Shown piece by piece: positions 40,796 through 50,065 of a DNA stretch of 64,000 nt. A model generated the notes under the pieces. That model made no database searches. It had not been told where the DNA came from and worked only from the letters and a program-made list of their open reading frames with translations. The translations under genes were made by a program, and so were the position numbers. The first letter of the stretch is position 1; each line of letters begins with the position of its first letter. The stretch comes from Enterobacter asburiae (GTDB lineage Bacteria > Pseudomonadota > Gammaproteobacteria > Enterobacterales > Enterobacteriaceae), in contig JAAQVN010000001.1 in assembly GCA_011754535.1 (NCBI GenBank), positions 2,852,001 to 2,916,000 on the forward strand, written 5' to 3'.

Positions 40796-42238
40796 GTGGC
40801 TCAAAACTCCGTATTTCTTCCTGAACAATTCCTGGCGCAGATGCGCGAGGCGCTTCCCTCTCATCTGTCGCTGGGCGAATTTATCGCCGCCTGCCAGCGT
40901 CCGTTACGTCGGAGCATTCGCGTTAACACGCTGAAAATCAGCGTCGAGGATTTTTTGGCGCTGGTTTCTCCGTACAACTGGCAACTTACGCCGGTTCCGT
41001 GGTGTGACGAGGGATTCTGGATCGATCGCGATGACGAAGACGCCGTGCCGCTGGGAAGTACTGCAGAACATCTGAGCGGTCTTTTTTATATTCAGGAAGC
41101 GAGCTCAATGCTGCCGGTTGCCGCCCTGTTCGCCGATGGCAACGCGCCTGAACGCGTGATGGATGTCGCCGCCGCGCCCGGCTCGAAAACCACGCAGATT
41201 GCCGCGCGCATGGGTAACCGCGGGGCGATTCTCGCCAATGAGTTTTCCGCCAGCCGCGTGAAGGTGTTGCATGCCAATATCAGCCGCTGCGGTATTCACA
41301 ATGTCGCTTTGACGCATTTCGACGGACGCGTCTTTGGCGCCGCCCTGCCGGAAATGTTTGATGCCATCCTGCTGGACGCCCCCTGCTCAGGAGAAGGGGT
41401 GGTGCGTAAAGATCCCGATGCGTTAAAGAACTGGTCGGTGGAGAGCAATCTTGAGATCGCCGCCACGCAGCGCGAGCTGATCGACAGCGCGTTCCACGCC
41501 CTGCGCCCCGGCGGCACGCTGGTGTATTCAACGTGTACTTTAAACCGGGATGAAAACGAAGACGTCTGCCTGTGGCTGAAAGCGCAATACCCGGATGCCG
41601 TTGAGTTCATGCCGCTTAACGATCTGTTCGCCTCGGCACAGGAGGCGGTCACGCCGGAAGGTTTCCTGCACGTATTCCCGCAGATTTACGACTGCGAAGG
41701 GTTCTTCGTGGCCCGCCTGCGTAAAACTCAGGCGGTAGATCCCCTCCCCGCCCCTAAATTCAAGGTCGGCAATTTCCCGTTTGTACCGCTCAAAGGCCGC
41801 GATGCCGCGCAGCTTGAAGCCGCTGCCCGCAAGGTTGGGCTGGACTGGGATGAGAGTCAGCGCCTCTGGACGCGAGACAAAGAGATATGGCTTTTCCCGG
41901 CGAATATCGAGCCGTTGATTGGCAAAGTGCGTTTTTCCCGTATCGGGATTCGCCTGGCGGAAGTGCACAATAAGGGGTATCGCTGGCAGCACGAGGCGGT
42001 CATCGCGCTTGCCGGGCATGCAAATACTTTCGCCCTGACGCACCAGGAAGCCGAAGAGTGGTACCGTGGACGCGATGTTTATCCTGACGGCACGCCTCCC
42101 GCTGATGAAGTGGTGGTGACCTATCAGGGATACCCGCTGGGGCTGGCAAAAAAGGTTGGCTCAAGGCTTAAAAATAACTATCCACGCGAGCTGGTCCGCG
42201 ATGGCCGTCTGTTTACCGGTAACGATCGCACTGCCTGA
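40796..42238 (+). CDS. rsmF: 16S rRNA (cytosine1407-C5)-methyltransferase RsmF
   Basis: A 480-residue NOL1/NOP2/Sun-family methyltransferase for C1407 of 16S rRNA. The SAM motif is [13 protein letters not shown]; the two catalytic cysteines are in DAPCSGEG and STCTLN. A C-terminal domain follows. The start is taken as GTG at 40796 (MAQNSVFLP); a GTG at 40790 is also in frame. Neither has a strong Shine-Dalgarno. Confidence 0.95.
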   Translation: MAQNSVFLPEQFLAQMREALPSHLSLGEFIAACQRPLRRSIRVNTLKISVEDFLALVSPYNWQLTPVPWCDEGFWIDRDDEDAVPLGSTAEHLSGLFYIQEASSMLPVAALFADGNAPERVMDVAAAPGSKTTQIAARMGNRGAILANEFSASRVKVLHANISRCGIHNVALTHFDGRVFGAALPEMFDAILLDAPCSGEGVVRKDPDALKNWSVESNLEIAATQRELIDSAFHALRPGGTLVYSTCTLNRDENEDVCLWLKAQYPDAVEFMPLNDLFASAQEAVTPEGFLHVFPQIYDCEGFFVARLRKTQAVDPLPAPKFKVGNFPFVPLKGRDAAQLEAAARKVGLDWDESQRLWTRDKEIWLFPANIEPLIGKVRFSRIGIRLAEVHNKGYRWQHEAVIALAGHANTFALTHQEAEEWYRGRDVYPDGTPPADEVVVTYQGYPLGLAKKVGSRLKNNYPRELVRDGRLFTGNDRTA

Positions 42239-42343
42239 AAAAAGCGCATTTTTTTACTGGCGATTTTGCTCTCCTTGTCTACGATCAAAAATGGATGCCC
42301 ATACTGGTCATACCAGATTTTGACAACCGACCCGGAGAGCACT

Positions 42344-42583
42344 ATGACGAAAACCAGCGTGCGTATTGGCGCTTTTGAGATCGACGACGCAGAGCTGCGC
42401 GGCGAAGCACAAGGCGATCGAACGTTAAGTATTCCCTGCAAATCCGACCCGGATTTGTGCATGCAGCTCGATGCATGGGATGCAGACACCAGCGTCCCGG
42501 CAATACTTGATGGCGAACACTCTGTTCTTTACCGTGAGCATTACGATAGTAAAACCGATGCCTGGGTCATGCGTCTTGCCTGA
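42344..42583 (+). CDS. yebV: YebV family protein
   Basis: A 79-residue protein of unknown function. The core SVRIGAFEIDDAELRGE and CKSDPDLCMQLDAWDA match E. coli YebV. Start at ATG 42344, with GGAGAG seven bases ahead. E. coli places yebW next; it is absent here, and a terminator separates yebV from convergent pphA. Confidence 0.92.
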   Translation: MTKTSVRIGAFEIDDAELRGEAQGDRTLSIPCKSDPDLCMQLDAWDADTSVPAILDGEHSVLYREHYDSKTDAWVMRLA

Positions 42584-42592
42584 CCTAAAGAG

Positions 42593-42617
42593 AACCCGCC
42601 CAAAGGCGGGTTATTTA
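42593..42617. terminator. Terminator between yebV and pphA
   Basis: Stem aacccgcc-caaa-ggcgggtt followed by ATTTATT in the 34-base gap. Confidence 0.82.
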
Positions 42618-43262
42618 TTACTGTAGCTGCGCCAGCGTAAAGTAACCGTCGAATACCGCACCGGTATCAATATAGTGCAGGTTAGAAAAATCATACCGTC
42701 TGTCGACGGGCGTATGGCCGAACCAGAAGTGATCCGCGCCGCTAATCCCCTGCCCTTTGCCCACCATAAATCCCATCAGGCGGTCGCGATCCCATAACAC
42801 GCGCTGGGCGCTTACCGGTTTTTCCCAGCGGTATTCCTCCGCCGGATAATCCGCGTGAGCGATAACATTAAGGCCATTTGCGCAGGTTATCTCAATAATA
42901 TGCGGCAGCTCCCGACAGGCGTTAAGTAACGTTCGCGCCAGCGCCTGCTGCTCATGCTCAAGGCGCGTAAACCACATTCCGCCATTCATCGTCCAGACCG
43001 AAAAATCATTATTATCCAGGCTATCTATTGCCATTTGCTCATGGTTACCCCGCACGGCTCGAAACCATTTCTCGTTAATGAGCTGTAATGATTTCACGCT
43101 GTCCGGACCGCGATCAATCAGATCGCCAACGGAAATAAGTAAATCCTCATAAGGATTAAAATGACGGCGTTTCAGTTCCTCCATGAGCCTCTGGTAACAA
43201 CCGTGTATGTCACTGACAACCCAGACGTGACGCCACTCTCCACTTTCGATTCGCTGATACAT
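42618..43262 (-). CDS. pphA: Serine/threonine protein phosphatase PphA
   Basis: A 214-residue PPP-type phosphatase. Metal-binding motifs GDxHG and GDxxDRG appear as SDIHGCYQRL (about 17-26, Ser instead of Gly at the first position) and VGDLIDRGPDS, followed by RGNHEQM and HADYPAE, and GHTPVDRR. E. coli PphA links protein misfolding to the CpxRA response. Divergence from E. coli looks greater than for most neighbours, but the position matches. Confidence 0.9.
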   Translation of the reverse strand: MYQRIESGEWRHVWVVSDIHGCYQRLMEELKRRHFNPYEDLLISVGDLIDRGPDSVKSLQLINEKWFRAVRGNHEQMAIDSLDNNDFSVWTMNGGMWFTRLEHEQQALARTLLNACRELPHIIEITCANGLNVIAHADYPAEEYRWEKPVSAQRVLWDRDRLMGFMVGKGQGISGADHFWFGHTPVDRRYDFSNLHYIDTGAVFDGYFTLAQLQ

Positions 43263-43429
43263 AAGGCCTCCCTTAAACAGTATAGCCGCGTCAGTAAATG
43301 AAAAAGACGGGAGCGGTCCTCACCAAGTCAAACAAACGGTAAACCAAAGAGAAATAAAGATCCTCACGCTATTAATCCCTTTTTATAGGCTCCGTAGAAT
43401 AAGGGTAGAAAAAAACGAGAGGTCTTCAC

Positions 43430-44371
43430 GTGTCTAATACACAGCTACATAACGATGTGTTCTATCCGCATCGCACGAATATTATTTCCGAGCTGGTGAA
43501 CGGCAAACGCGTTCCGGGGCCAATCTGGCGGAAGCGCGATTACCGACTGAAGTTCCTTTTACGTTCGCTGCTGTTCTGGTCTTCCACCCACCGTATGCTG
43601 GAAGCCCTCTCTGGTCGTGACGATTTCGACAAATTGCTGACAGCGCAAATTACGTTGCCCAGCAAGACCCATCGGCAGTACCTGATGCGCGGTCTGACGG
43701 CAAACGATCGCGCTGACGCTATCGTTAACCACTATTACTGGATTGACAGCCTGAAAGAGAGCAGTCTCGCCCAGGCGCTGACCGGCCCGCTGGAACAACC
43801 CATTGCGCACTTCCATGCAAAAGACGGCGTGACCTACACGGTTAATGCGTCCTCAGCCGGCAAAGCCGAGCGTGAAGGTGAGAGCACACTCTGGCTGCGC
43901 GACAACGAGGATACGCTGCTGGCCAGCCTGACCTTTAGCGTCGCCCGCAGCAATGCTCAGCCCGTTATGGTCATTGGCGGACTTCAGGGACCCCGTCGCT
44001 GCGTATCACGGGATGCCATTAAACTGGCAACTCGCGCCTGCCATGGCCTGTTCCCCAAGCGCGTGCTGATGGAAGTTCTTTTCCATCTGGCAGCACAGTC
44101 ATCTGTCCGGGCCATTTTTGCCGTCAGCGATGAGGGGCACGTTTTCCGGGCGCTGCGCTATCGCCTCAGCAAAGGTCGTCATTTCCACGCCAGCTATGAC
44201 GAATTCTGGGATTCTCTGGGCGGAAAAAAAATCTCCTCCTTCTGCTGGCAGCTTCCGCTGCAGGTGGAGCGCAAATCCCTCGACGAGATAGCGAGTAAAA
44301 AACGCGCTGAATACCGTCGTCGCTTTGAACTGCTTGATGAAATTGAAGCGTCCGTTAAGTCCCATTTCTAA
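43430..44371 (+). CDS. VirK/YbjX (DUF535) family protein
   Basis: A 313-residue member of DUF535, related to Shigella VirK and E. coli/Salmonella YbjX, proteins connected with virulence and envelope resistance in the PhoP regulon. Family-like stretches are FLLRSLLFWSSTHRMLEAL, LPSKTHRQYL, VMVIGGLQGPRR and SVRAIFAVSDEGHVFRALRYR. No signal peptide or membrane helix is evident. Start GTG at 43430 after GAGAGG; AT content is near that of the core. E. coli K-12 has no such gene at this position, where pphA is followed by the SdsR locus. Confidence 0.85.
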   Translation: MSNTQLHNDVFYPHRTNIISELVNGKRVPGPIWRKRDYRLKFLLRSLLFWSSTHRMLEALSGRDDFDKLLTAQITLPSKTHRQYLMRGLTANDRADAIVNHYYWIDSLKESSLAQALTGPLEQPIAHFHAKDGVTYTVNASSAGKAEREGESTLWLRDNEDTLLASLTFSVARSNAQPVMVIGGLQGPRRCVSRDAIKLATRACHGLFPKRVLMEVLFHLAAQSSVRAIFAVSDEGHVFRALRYRLSKGRHFHASYDEFWDSLGGKKISSFCWQLPLQVERKSLDEIASKKRAEYRRRFELLDEIEASVKSHF

Positions 44372-44539
44372 TCGCGACAGGCTTTGCCGCTAGCAGCACA
44401 GAGAATGCGCTCGGTTTAAAAAAGGAATAATAAAGCAGAGCACTCTTGCATATGCCGAGGGTGCTCAGTTAGCATTGCGCGAAATGAAAATAACGAATGC
44501 GCTAGAAAAGCGCAGTGTAGACGCCAATTTAAGGATTTG

Positions 44540-45439
44540 ATGATGATTTACGACTGCTTCTTGTATTACGATGAAGATATGCTTCTTGATATCAGGTTAA
44601 ATACGCTAGCGGACGTTATTGATCGCTTCGTTATCGTTGAGTCAACGCATACTTTTACCGGTAAAAAGCGACAGCTCCACTTTGACATAAATAAATACAG
44701 CCAGTTCAAAGATAAAATTATTTACGTTGTGCATGATGAAACACCCATCATGAAATCTTCTGACTACGTAAATCAGGTTCATGATAGTAACTCGGACCGA
44801 AAAGAGAGTCTTGTTGTAGATGCCTGGGCGAATGAAGCCTCGCAGAGAAACGCCATCATGCAGGGACTTAAGCAGGCAAAAGATGATGATTTGATTTTAG
44901 TTTCCGATGTGGATGAGATTTTTTCACCTCAGGTTATCGCGTCAATAAACCCTAATAAACTCTGCACTACTCTTTATCAGGATTTTTATAACTATCAGTT
45001 TAATCTGCAGGTTTTCAATACCAATGACACACCAAGAAAATGTACATTACCGCGAGCGACAAAATATAAAAACCTGGTGAATTTTTTTGGCGGTGAGCCT
45101 GAAACCTTCAGGAACCTTAAACGCGCCAGAACCATCAAAAACTGGTCGTGGTTAAAATGGAACTGGCTAAAGTTAAACAATAGCATCATCGAAAATGGTG
45201 GCTGGCATTTTTCATGGGTGATGACTCCTGAGCGCATATCGGAAAAAATGTCCACCATATCCCACACCGAATATGATCTTCCTGAATTTAATAATCCGGA
45301 ACATATCATGAAGGTCATCAAAAACGCGGAAGATATCTGGGGACGCGACAGGAAATTAGTCAAGCAAGAACTGACAGTTAAAAGCTTCCCTGAGTATATT
45401 GTCAACAATCAAGCGCGATTCAGGGAGTTCATCATTTAA
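44540..45439 (+). CDS. Glycosyltransferase family 17 protein
   Basis: A 299-residue cytoplasmic protein resembling GT17 (beta-1,4-N-acetylglucosaminyltransferase type). Features in order: IYDCFLYYDEDMLLDIRLN at the N-terminus, VIVESTHTFTGK (about 32-43), ANEASQRNAI, the DxD-like SDVDEIFSP (about 122-130), and GGWHFSWV (about 220-227). No membrane segment. Start is ATG 44540 or 44543, with AAGGA ahead. Base composition is clearly more AT-rich than the core genes, pointing to horizontal gain. The acceptor is unknown; a surface glycan or lipopolysaccharide sugar is a guess. The next gene is an acyltransferase. Confidence 0.85.
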   Translation: MMIYDCFLYYDEDMLLDIRLNTLADVIDRFVIVESTHTFTGKKRQLHFDINKYSQFKDKIIYVVHDETPIMKSSDYVNQVHDSNSDRKESLVVDAWANEASQRNAIMQGLKQAKDDDLILVSDVDEIFSPQVIASINPNKLCTTLYQDFYNYQFNLQVFNTNDTPRKCTLPRATKYKNLVNFFGGEPETFRNLKRARTIKNWSWLKWNWLKLNNSIIENGGWHFSWVMTPERISEKMSTISHTEYDLPEFNNPEHIMKVIKNAEDIWGRDRKLVKQELTVKSFPEYIVNNQARFREFII

Positions 45440-45496
45440 GCCAGAACCGCCCGGCCACGAAATTTTAATAAGGAGCTAGCTAAGAGGCTGGCGAAA

Positions 45497-46102
45497 ATGC
45501 GAGAGACTGGAGCAAAGCTAAAGATGACCAAGGAAGATTTAAAACGCCACCTGCATGAATGTTTACAAGCTGAAGTGATGAAAAATCAAAAGCCGTTTAC
45601 CTGGGCCAGAACTGCTCACAAAGCATTCAAATGCCCTGAAAGGCGCTTTAACTTTTGGTGGCGGATTGCTTCTTATCTTTATAAAACTAACATTAGTAAA
45701 AATTTTGCACGCAGAATAAATAGAAAATTGACCAGGAAATATGGTTGCGAAATTCAGCTTAGCGCCTCAATCGGTCCGGGGTTAATTATCAGCCATTTTC
45801 ATGGCGTAGTTATTAATGGTAGCTGCCGTATAGGTTCAAACTTTAAAATCAGACAAAATTCCACAATTGGAATTGGCGGTGGAAAAAGGCCTGACTCCGG
45901 AGAGCCAAGCATTTTAATTGGAGATAATGTCAGTGTCGGCGCTGGCTCTTGTATTATTGCAAATGCAATAAACATTGGTAGCAACGTTGACATCGGCGCA
46001 ATGAGCTTTATAAACAAGGACATTCCAGGCGATTGTGTCGTTTATACTAAAAAAACGAATGAACTCCTTATCAAAGTTAGCCGGGAGGACGCTTGCATCT
46101 GA
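45497..46102 (+). CDS. Serine acetyltransferase-like hexapeptide acyltransferase
   Basis: A 201-residue left-handed beta-helix acyltransferase. The N-terminal 65 residues are helical and basic; hexapeptide repeats occupy about 90-185 (IGPGLIISHFHGVVING, IGIGGGKRPDSGEPSILIGDN, VSVGAGSCIIANAINIGSNVDIGA). The catalytic-type histidines are in ISHFHG. The fold fits CysE-like or colanic-acid/LPS O-acetyltransferases (WcaB type); as it follows a glycosyltransferase, sugar O-acetylation is more likely than cysteine synthesis. Start may be ATG 45497 (GAGG 9 bases ahead) or 45524. AT-rich like its neighbour, and likely on the same transcript (57-base gap). Confidence 0.82.
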   Translation: MRETGAKLKMTKEDLKRHLHECLQAEVMKNQKPFTWARTAHKAFKCPERRFNFWWRIASYLYKTNISKNFARRINRKLTRKYGCEIQLSASIGPGLIISHFHGVVINGSCRIGSNFKIRQNSTIGIGGGKRPDSGEPSILIGDNVSVGAGSCIIANAINIGSNVDIGAMSFINKDIPGDCVVYTKKTNELLIKVSREDACI

Positions 46103-46410
46103 ATGCCCGGCGCCACTTTTGAGAAAACCGACCGCAATGCCAGTGTCCCACCGTTTGCAATCAGGCGTCCCGAGGGACCCACGCACCGAAGATTAGGGTT
46201 CAGCGCCTGTTCGGCCATAAGCCAGTAAAATGACTATAACGTGCCGGGACAGCAGGCAAAAGAATCCATGATGATTTAAAAATTTGCGTGTAAATGAATT
46301 GTGAATGTTAAAAACGGTATGGTATAACGAGAAATGCCGGATATGGAGGTTCGGACAATTTCAGGACATTTCGGACGGTTCGCCGTAAGTGGCTGAAACA
46401 GAACGCAGAT
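46103..46410 (+). other. Non-coding region with possible RyeA transcript
   Basis: About 300 bases after the acyltransferase. No conserved protein is seen. In E. coli the sRNA RyeA (SraC) is transcribed on this strand across the SdsR locus; here the plus-strand promoter could be the AT-rich stretch near 46270-46330 (ggtatggtataac), and TTCGGAC is repeated three times (46353-46379 region, with one variant). RyeA would end at the hairpin 46598-46637. Assigned by position only. Confidence 0.4.
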
Positions 46411-46514
46411 AAAAAGAGACCGAATACGATTCCTGTATTCGGTCCAGGGAAATGGCTCTTGGGAGAGAGCCGTGCGCTAAAAGTTGGCATTAATGCAGGC
46501 TAAGTCGCCTTGCC
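46411..46514 (-). ncRNA. sdsR: Small regulatory RNA SdsR (RyeB)
   Basis: A 104-base minus-strand RNA recognised by sequence: 5' GGCAAGGCGACTTAGCCTGC, then the conserved loop region with CCAACTTTTAGCGCACGGC, a ctctcccaagag hairpin and a 3' terminator stem gaccgaatac / gtattcggtc followed by TTTTT. Length and sequence nearly match E. coli SdsR, with one difference seen in the first ten or so bases. It is an Hfq-dependent sRNA made in stationary phase under sigma-S and represses mutS and others; RyeA on the opposite strand acts as its sponge. Confidence 0.93.
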
Positions 46515-46519
46515 TTTTA

Positions 46520-46525
46520 AGAATA
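46520..46525 (-). promoter_or_regulatory. -10 element of the SdsR promoter (sigma-S type)
   Basis: On the minus strand, CTATTCTTAA gives a -10 hexamer TATTCT five bases before the inferred first base at 46514, with the C just upstream that sigma-S favours. No good -35 is visible, as usual for sigma-S promoters. Confidence 0.6.
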
Positions 46526-46597
46526 GATGACGACGCCAGGTTTTCCAGTCCACAGCAAAAGTGGACTGAAAAAAAGCGTCAGAGCATCATTAAAAGT

Positions 46598-46637
46598 AAA
46601 AAACCGCAGTGCTTTCGCGAGCATCTGCGGTTTTTTA
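46598..46637. terminator. Terminator between SdsR/RyeA locus and yebY
   Basis: Stem aaaccgcag / ctgcggttt with loop tgctttcgcgagcat, A run before and TTTTTT after; usable by a plus-strand RyeA transcript and by yebY on the minus strand. Confidence 0.82.
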
Positions 46638-46652
46638 TTGGAAACCTGAACG

Positions 46653-46991
46653 TCAGCAGAGCTTGTCAGCGCGCTCGATAAACGGTGCCAGGCTCATCTT
46701 CTGCCCCGGGAGGGCCGGGTCATCAATCTGAATCACGCTGATTGGCTGACCGCTGCTCTTGCCGCTGGCGACCTGCTGCTCTGCGGTATCATTTAACGGA
46801 TATTGCACCAGCGTACTCGGGTTGATTGCGTATAACGCATGCCCCGGACGACAGGTCAGCATCACCTCTTCGCGATTGAAGGCCCATTTGTCTTTGCCCA
46901 CCTCAAAACGGCTGACGGTGATAACCTGCGGTGCCGCCAGAGCGCTTCCCGCGCAGGTCAGCAATAAGAGTGAAAGTACTGTCTTTTTCAT
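46653..46991 (-). CDS. yebY: DUF2511 periplasmic protein YebY
   Basis: A 112-residue exported protein. The signal peptide ([19 protein letters not shown]) ends near residue 20. The mature part has two cysteines ([11 protein letters not shown] and DKLC at the C-terminus) that may pair. It matches E. coli YebY in length. It lies 16 bases after yebZ on the same strand, so a copper-related unit yobA-yebZ-yebY is likely. Confidence 0.92.
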   Translation of the reverse strand: MKKTVLSLLLLTCAGSALAAPQVITVSRFEVGKDKWAFNREEVMLTCRPGHALYAINPSTLVQYPLNDTAEQQVASGKSSGQPISVIQIDDPALPGQKMSLAPFIERADKLC

Positions 46992-47007
46992 TTAATAGTT
47001 AACCTTG

Positions 47008-47877
47008 TCAGAAGGGTTCCCAGGTAGCGAACAGGCTGACCGTTGCCAGAACCAGCGCGCCCAGCACCACCTCTGCCTGTGTCATCCTGATAAAAAGCCG
47101 TTGTGCGCGCCCGGAATCTGGACGGAACCGTGGCACCAGAAAATACCGATTTGCCAGCGCAATTGCCACCATCAACGCCACGAGAGCACATTTGAACAAC
47201 AGAAACTGCACGTAGCCAGACTGCCAGGGAATATGGATGCCCATAATCAACAGCGCATTCACCACGCCGGTGAGCAGCACGCCCGCCACGGCATAATGCC
47301 CCACCCGCGAGAAACGCATCATGGTATAGATGGCCGCGTTCTGCCAGCGCCCTTTAGCCAGGCGCATGCAGAACAGCAGCGGCAACAATCCCCCCACCCA
47401 GGTTGCGGCACACAGCAGGTGAACAGCATGATTGAGACGCTGTATCGCCCCCACCGGACCGTCGCTCATCGCCGCGTGCCCTACCCCTGCCAGAAGGATA
47501 AGCTGTCCCATAGCGAGCAGCAGCAGCCGCGAGCCTTTCAGCGGCGCGAGCCACGCGGCGGCAACGGTGATGGCGCCGAGGATGATTTGCCACAGCCAGA
47601 CGCCGCCAAACCGAGTCCCCAGCACGCTGTGCCAAATTTGCGGGTTAAGTACATCGCCCCAGCCGTTGCCCATTAAGCCACCCTGAAGCATGAACATCAG
47701 GATCGCAGCGGCCAGGCTGACAATGGACGCCACTCTCTGCTGGAGCTGGAAACGCCGGGCCATCAGGCGGTGCAGCCCGGAAGGCGCAAACCAGACGCTG
47801 TAAAGCGCGTTGCCAAAAACGAGCATCAGCGCCGCAAAATGGATAAAGCGCAACCCCACGTATAACAGTGCCAGCAT
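47008..47877 (-). CDS. yebZ: CopD-family copper resistance membrane protein YebZ
   Basis: A 289-residue inner-membrane protein with about eight helices and the CopD domain. Histidines that may bind copper include [16 protein letters not shown] and [10 protein letters not shown]. It begins one base after the yobA stop, so translation is coupled. The usual partner is the periplasmic CopC-like YobA. Confidence 0.93.
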   Translation of the reverse strand: MLALLYVGLRFIHFAALMLVFGNALYSVWFAPSGLHRLMARRFQLQQRVASIVSLAAAILMFMLQGGLMGNGWGDVLNPQIWHSVLGTRFGGVWLWQIILGAITVAAAWLAPLKGSRLLLLAMGQLILLAGVGHAAMSDGPVGAIQRLNHAVHLLCAATWVGGLLPLLFCMRLAKGRWQNAAIYTMMRFSRVGHYAVAGVLLTGVVNALLIMGIHIPWQSGYVQFLLFKCALVALMVAIALANRYFLVPRFRPDSGRAQRLFIRMTQAEVVLGALVLATVSLFATWEPF

Positions 47878-47878
47878 G

Positions 47879-48250
47879 CTATTTCACGCTGAAGTGATAG
47901 CTGCCTGTGGTTTTATGTCCGTCGACGGAGACCACATGCCAGTCCACCCGGTAAGCCCCCGGCGCCAGCGTCTGTTCCAGCGGAACGGTCAGCTGTGCCT
48001 TGTTCTTTTCGTCTCGCGTTGCGGTACCGGTTTTGATCACCTGCTTGTGTGCATCCGTCACCACGACGCCGCTAAATCCGGGCTCAATGCCTTCGGAGAA
48101 ATTCAGCGTAAGCACCTGCGGTGCCGCCACCTGGCTGTCTGCTGCCGGGCTTTGCTGCTTAAGATGCGCATGCGCCAGTACAGAGGGCGAAAGTATCGTC
48201 GAGGCCAGAAAAACCAGCGTACATACCGCGCGGGAAGAGGAAAAACCCAT
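47879..48250 (-). CDS. yobA: CopC-domain copper-binding protein YobA
   Basis: A 123-residue periplasmic protein. The signal peptide ends near PSVLAHAHL, leaving a mature N-terminus with HAH, the usual CopC Cu(II) site, and the late motif [18 protein letters not shown]. The start is ATG 48250, with AAGGA nine bases ahead; an ATG at 48259 directly abuts that ribosome-binding site and is less likely. First gene of the yobA-yebZ-yebY unit. Confidence 0.93.
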   Translation of the reverse strand: MGFSSSRAVCTLVFLASTILSPSVLAHAHLKQQSPAADSQVAAPQVLTLNFSEGIEPGFSGVVVTDAHKQVIKTGTATRDEKNKAQLTVPLEQTLAPGAYRVDWHVVSVDGHKTTGSYHFSVK

Positions 48251-48386
48251 CACAATCATTCCTTTTTGTTATGCCTGTATGCTAAAGAATAACGCTGTAT
48301 AATAAACGAGTCGAGGATCATCCCGCTCTGCTTGTCATCGTCACGCAATCGCGGTAACGTTGCCGCCGCAAAATAAGGAGAAGGTA

Positions 48387-48617
48387 ATGAAGATCAATCT
48401 GGCCGCCCTTCCTCAGGACGAGATGGATAAAGTGAATGTCGATCTCGCTGCCGCTGGCGTCGCCTTTAAAGAGCGTTACAACATGCCCATCGTGGCTGAA
48501 GTGGTCGAACGGGAACAACCCGCCCACCTGCGTGACTGGTTTCGCGAAAGGTTAATCGCCCACCGTCTCGCCTCGGTCAACCTCTCCCGCTTACCATACG
48601 AGCCGAAAGTTAAATAA
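48387..48617 (+). CDS. holE: DNA polymerase III theta subunit
   Basis: A 76-residue subunit of the polymerase III core that stabilises the proofreading subunit epsilon. The conserved core [21 protein letters not shown] and [19 protein letters not shown] is complete. The ATG at 48387 follows AAGGAGAAGG and gives the E. coli length; the N-terminal ten residues differ ([10 protein letters not shown]). Confidence 0.97.
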   Translation: MKINLAALPQDEMDKVNVDLAAAGVAFKERYNMPIVAEVVEREQPAHLRDWFRERLIAHRLASVNLSRLPYEPKVK

Positions 48618-48727
48618 GCTTAACGACTCGTTACACTTCCTTACGCGGAATCTGGCAGGATAAGAAAACCCTGGTTAAATTAGGATTATTCTTTAATCCC
48701 TGCGACTCAGTGTATAAGGAAGTCACG

Positions 48728-49378
48728 ATGTCACATTGGAATATAGCGGCAGCACAGTATGGCGGGCAGCACCATAGCGTAGATGACCACGTTGCGCACC
48801 ATCTCCACTTCATTGCCGAAGCAGCACAACATCGGTGCGATTTGCTGGTCTTCCCGGAACTCTCGTTAACGGGCCCGGGCACCACGGCACTACCGCCCCC
48901 GCCCGGAGACGCTCAGCTACTGCCATTGCTAAACGCCGCCCATTTTTACCGCATTACCCTCATTGCAGGGCTTCCCGTTGAACGAAACGGTCGGCGCCAG
49001 AAAGGCCTCGCGCTGTTTGCCCCCTCTCGCGATCGCATTCTGCGTTACCCTCAGGGGAGCGGCGCCAGCCTGGTGCCGGGGGATAAACAGCTCACTATCA
49101 TGGACGAGCAAGGCGATTCCCCGAATCTTGATCCGCAGGCAACGCTCTTCACCAGCTGCCAGTCGGTGAGGGATTACCGCTGGCGACAGTCTATCAACAC
49201 CCTGCAGCGCTTTGCGCACAGGTATGCCATCGCGGTATTAATGGCGAATGCCAGCGCGGGCAGTGCGTTATGGGATGAAAAAGGCCAGCTGATCGTTCGG
49301 GCGGATAAAGGTGAGCTTCTGTTGACCGGCACGCGCAACGGACAGGGTTGGCAAGGCGATATCATTCCTTTAGGCTAA
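48728..49378 (+). CDS. yobB: Carbon-nitrogen hydrolase family protein YobB
   Basis: A 216-residue protein of the nitrilase fold. The catalytic Glu motif is VFPELSLTG (about 41-49). The later family Lys and Cys are not recognisable at the usual places (PQGSGASLVPG; ANASAGSALWD), so it may be a non-catalytic or altered member; E. coli YobB is likewise uncharacterised. The ATG at 48728 follows AAGGAAG. Confidence 0.88.
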   Translation: MSHWNIAAAQYGGQHHSVDDHVAHHLHFIAEAAQHRCDLLVFPELSLTGPGTTALPPPPGDAQLLPLLNAAHFYRITLIAGLPVERNGRRQKGLALFAPSRDRILRYPQGSGASLVPGDKQLTIMDEQGDSPNLDPQATLFTSCQSVRDYRWRQSINTLQRFAHRYAIAVLMANASAGSALWDEKGQLIVRADKGELLLTGTRNGQGWQGDIIPLG

Positions 49379-49402
49379 GCGTTTTAAGCTCAGGAGATTT
49401 TC

Positions 49403-50065
49403 ATGCTGCGCGTCATTGATACCGAAACTTGCGATCTTCAGGGCGGAATTGTGGAAGTGGCCTCGGTCGACGTGGTTGATGGAAAAATAGTCAACCCGAT
49501 GAGCCATCTGGTGCGTCCCGATCGCCCTATTAGCCCACAGGCCATGGCTATCCATCGCATTACAGAATCAATGGTGGCGGATAAACCCTGGATAGAGGAC
49601 GTTATCCCGCACTACTACGGCAGCCCGTGGTACGTTGCCCACAACGCCAGCTTTGACCGCCGGGTACTTCCCGAAATGCCCGGGGAGTGGATTTGCACCA
49701 TGAAGCTGGCGCGTCGCCTCTGGCCGGGGATCAAATACAGTAATATGGCGCTGTATAAATCCCGTAAGCTCAGCGTCAGAACCCCTGAAGGGCTGCACCA
49801 TCACCGCGCCCTGTATGACTGCTATATCACCGCCGCGCTGCTCATCGACATTATGAATATCTCCGGCTGGACGCCGGATGATATGGCAACCATCACCGGC
49901 CGCCCTGCGCTGCTGACGACGTTTACCTTCGGCAAATACCGCGGGAGAGCGGTATCGGATATTGCGGATAAAGATCCGGGCTATCTACGCTGGCTGTACA
50001 ACAACCTCGACAAAATGAGCCCGGAACTGCGCTTAACCCTGAAACATTATCTGGGCGAAGCTTAA
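49403..50065 (+). CDS. exoX: Exodeoxyribonuclease X
   Basis: A 220-residue DnaQ-type 3'-5' exonuclease used in mismatch repair and after UV damage. Exo I is [10 protein letters not shown]; Exo [11 protein letters not shown]; Exo [13 protein letters not shown], completing the DEDDh set. The stop shares TTAA with the convergent ptrB. Confidence 0.95.
   Translation: MLRVIDTETCDLQGGIVEVASVDVVDGKIVNPMSHLVRPDRPISPQAMAIHRITESMVADKPWIEDVIPHYYGSPWYVAHNASFDRRVLPEMPGEWICTMKLARRLWPGIKYSNMALYKSRKLSVRTPEGLHHHRALYDCYITAALLIDIMNISGWTPDDMATITGRPALLTTFTFGKYRGRAVSDIADKDPGYLRWLYNNLDKMSPELRLTLKHYLGEA

Noticed and set aside
46308..46490. 60-codon minus-strand frame overlapping SdsR
   Set aside because: Its start lies inside the sRNA and no ribosome-binding site precedes it; the conserved feature here is the RNA.
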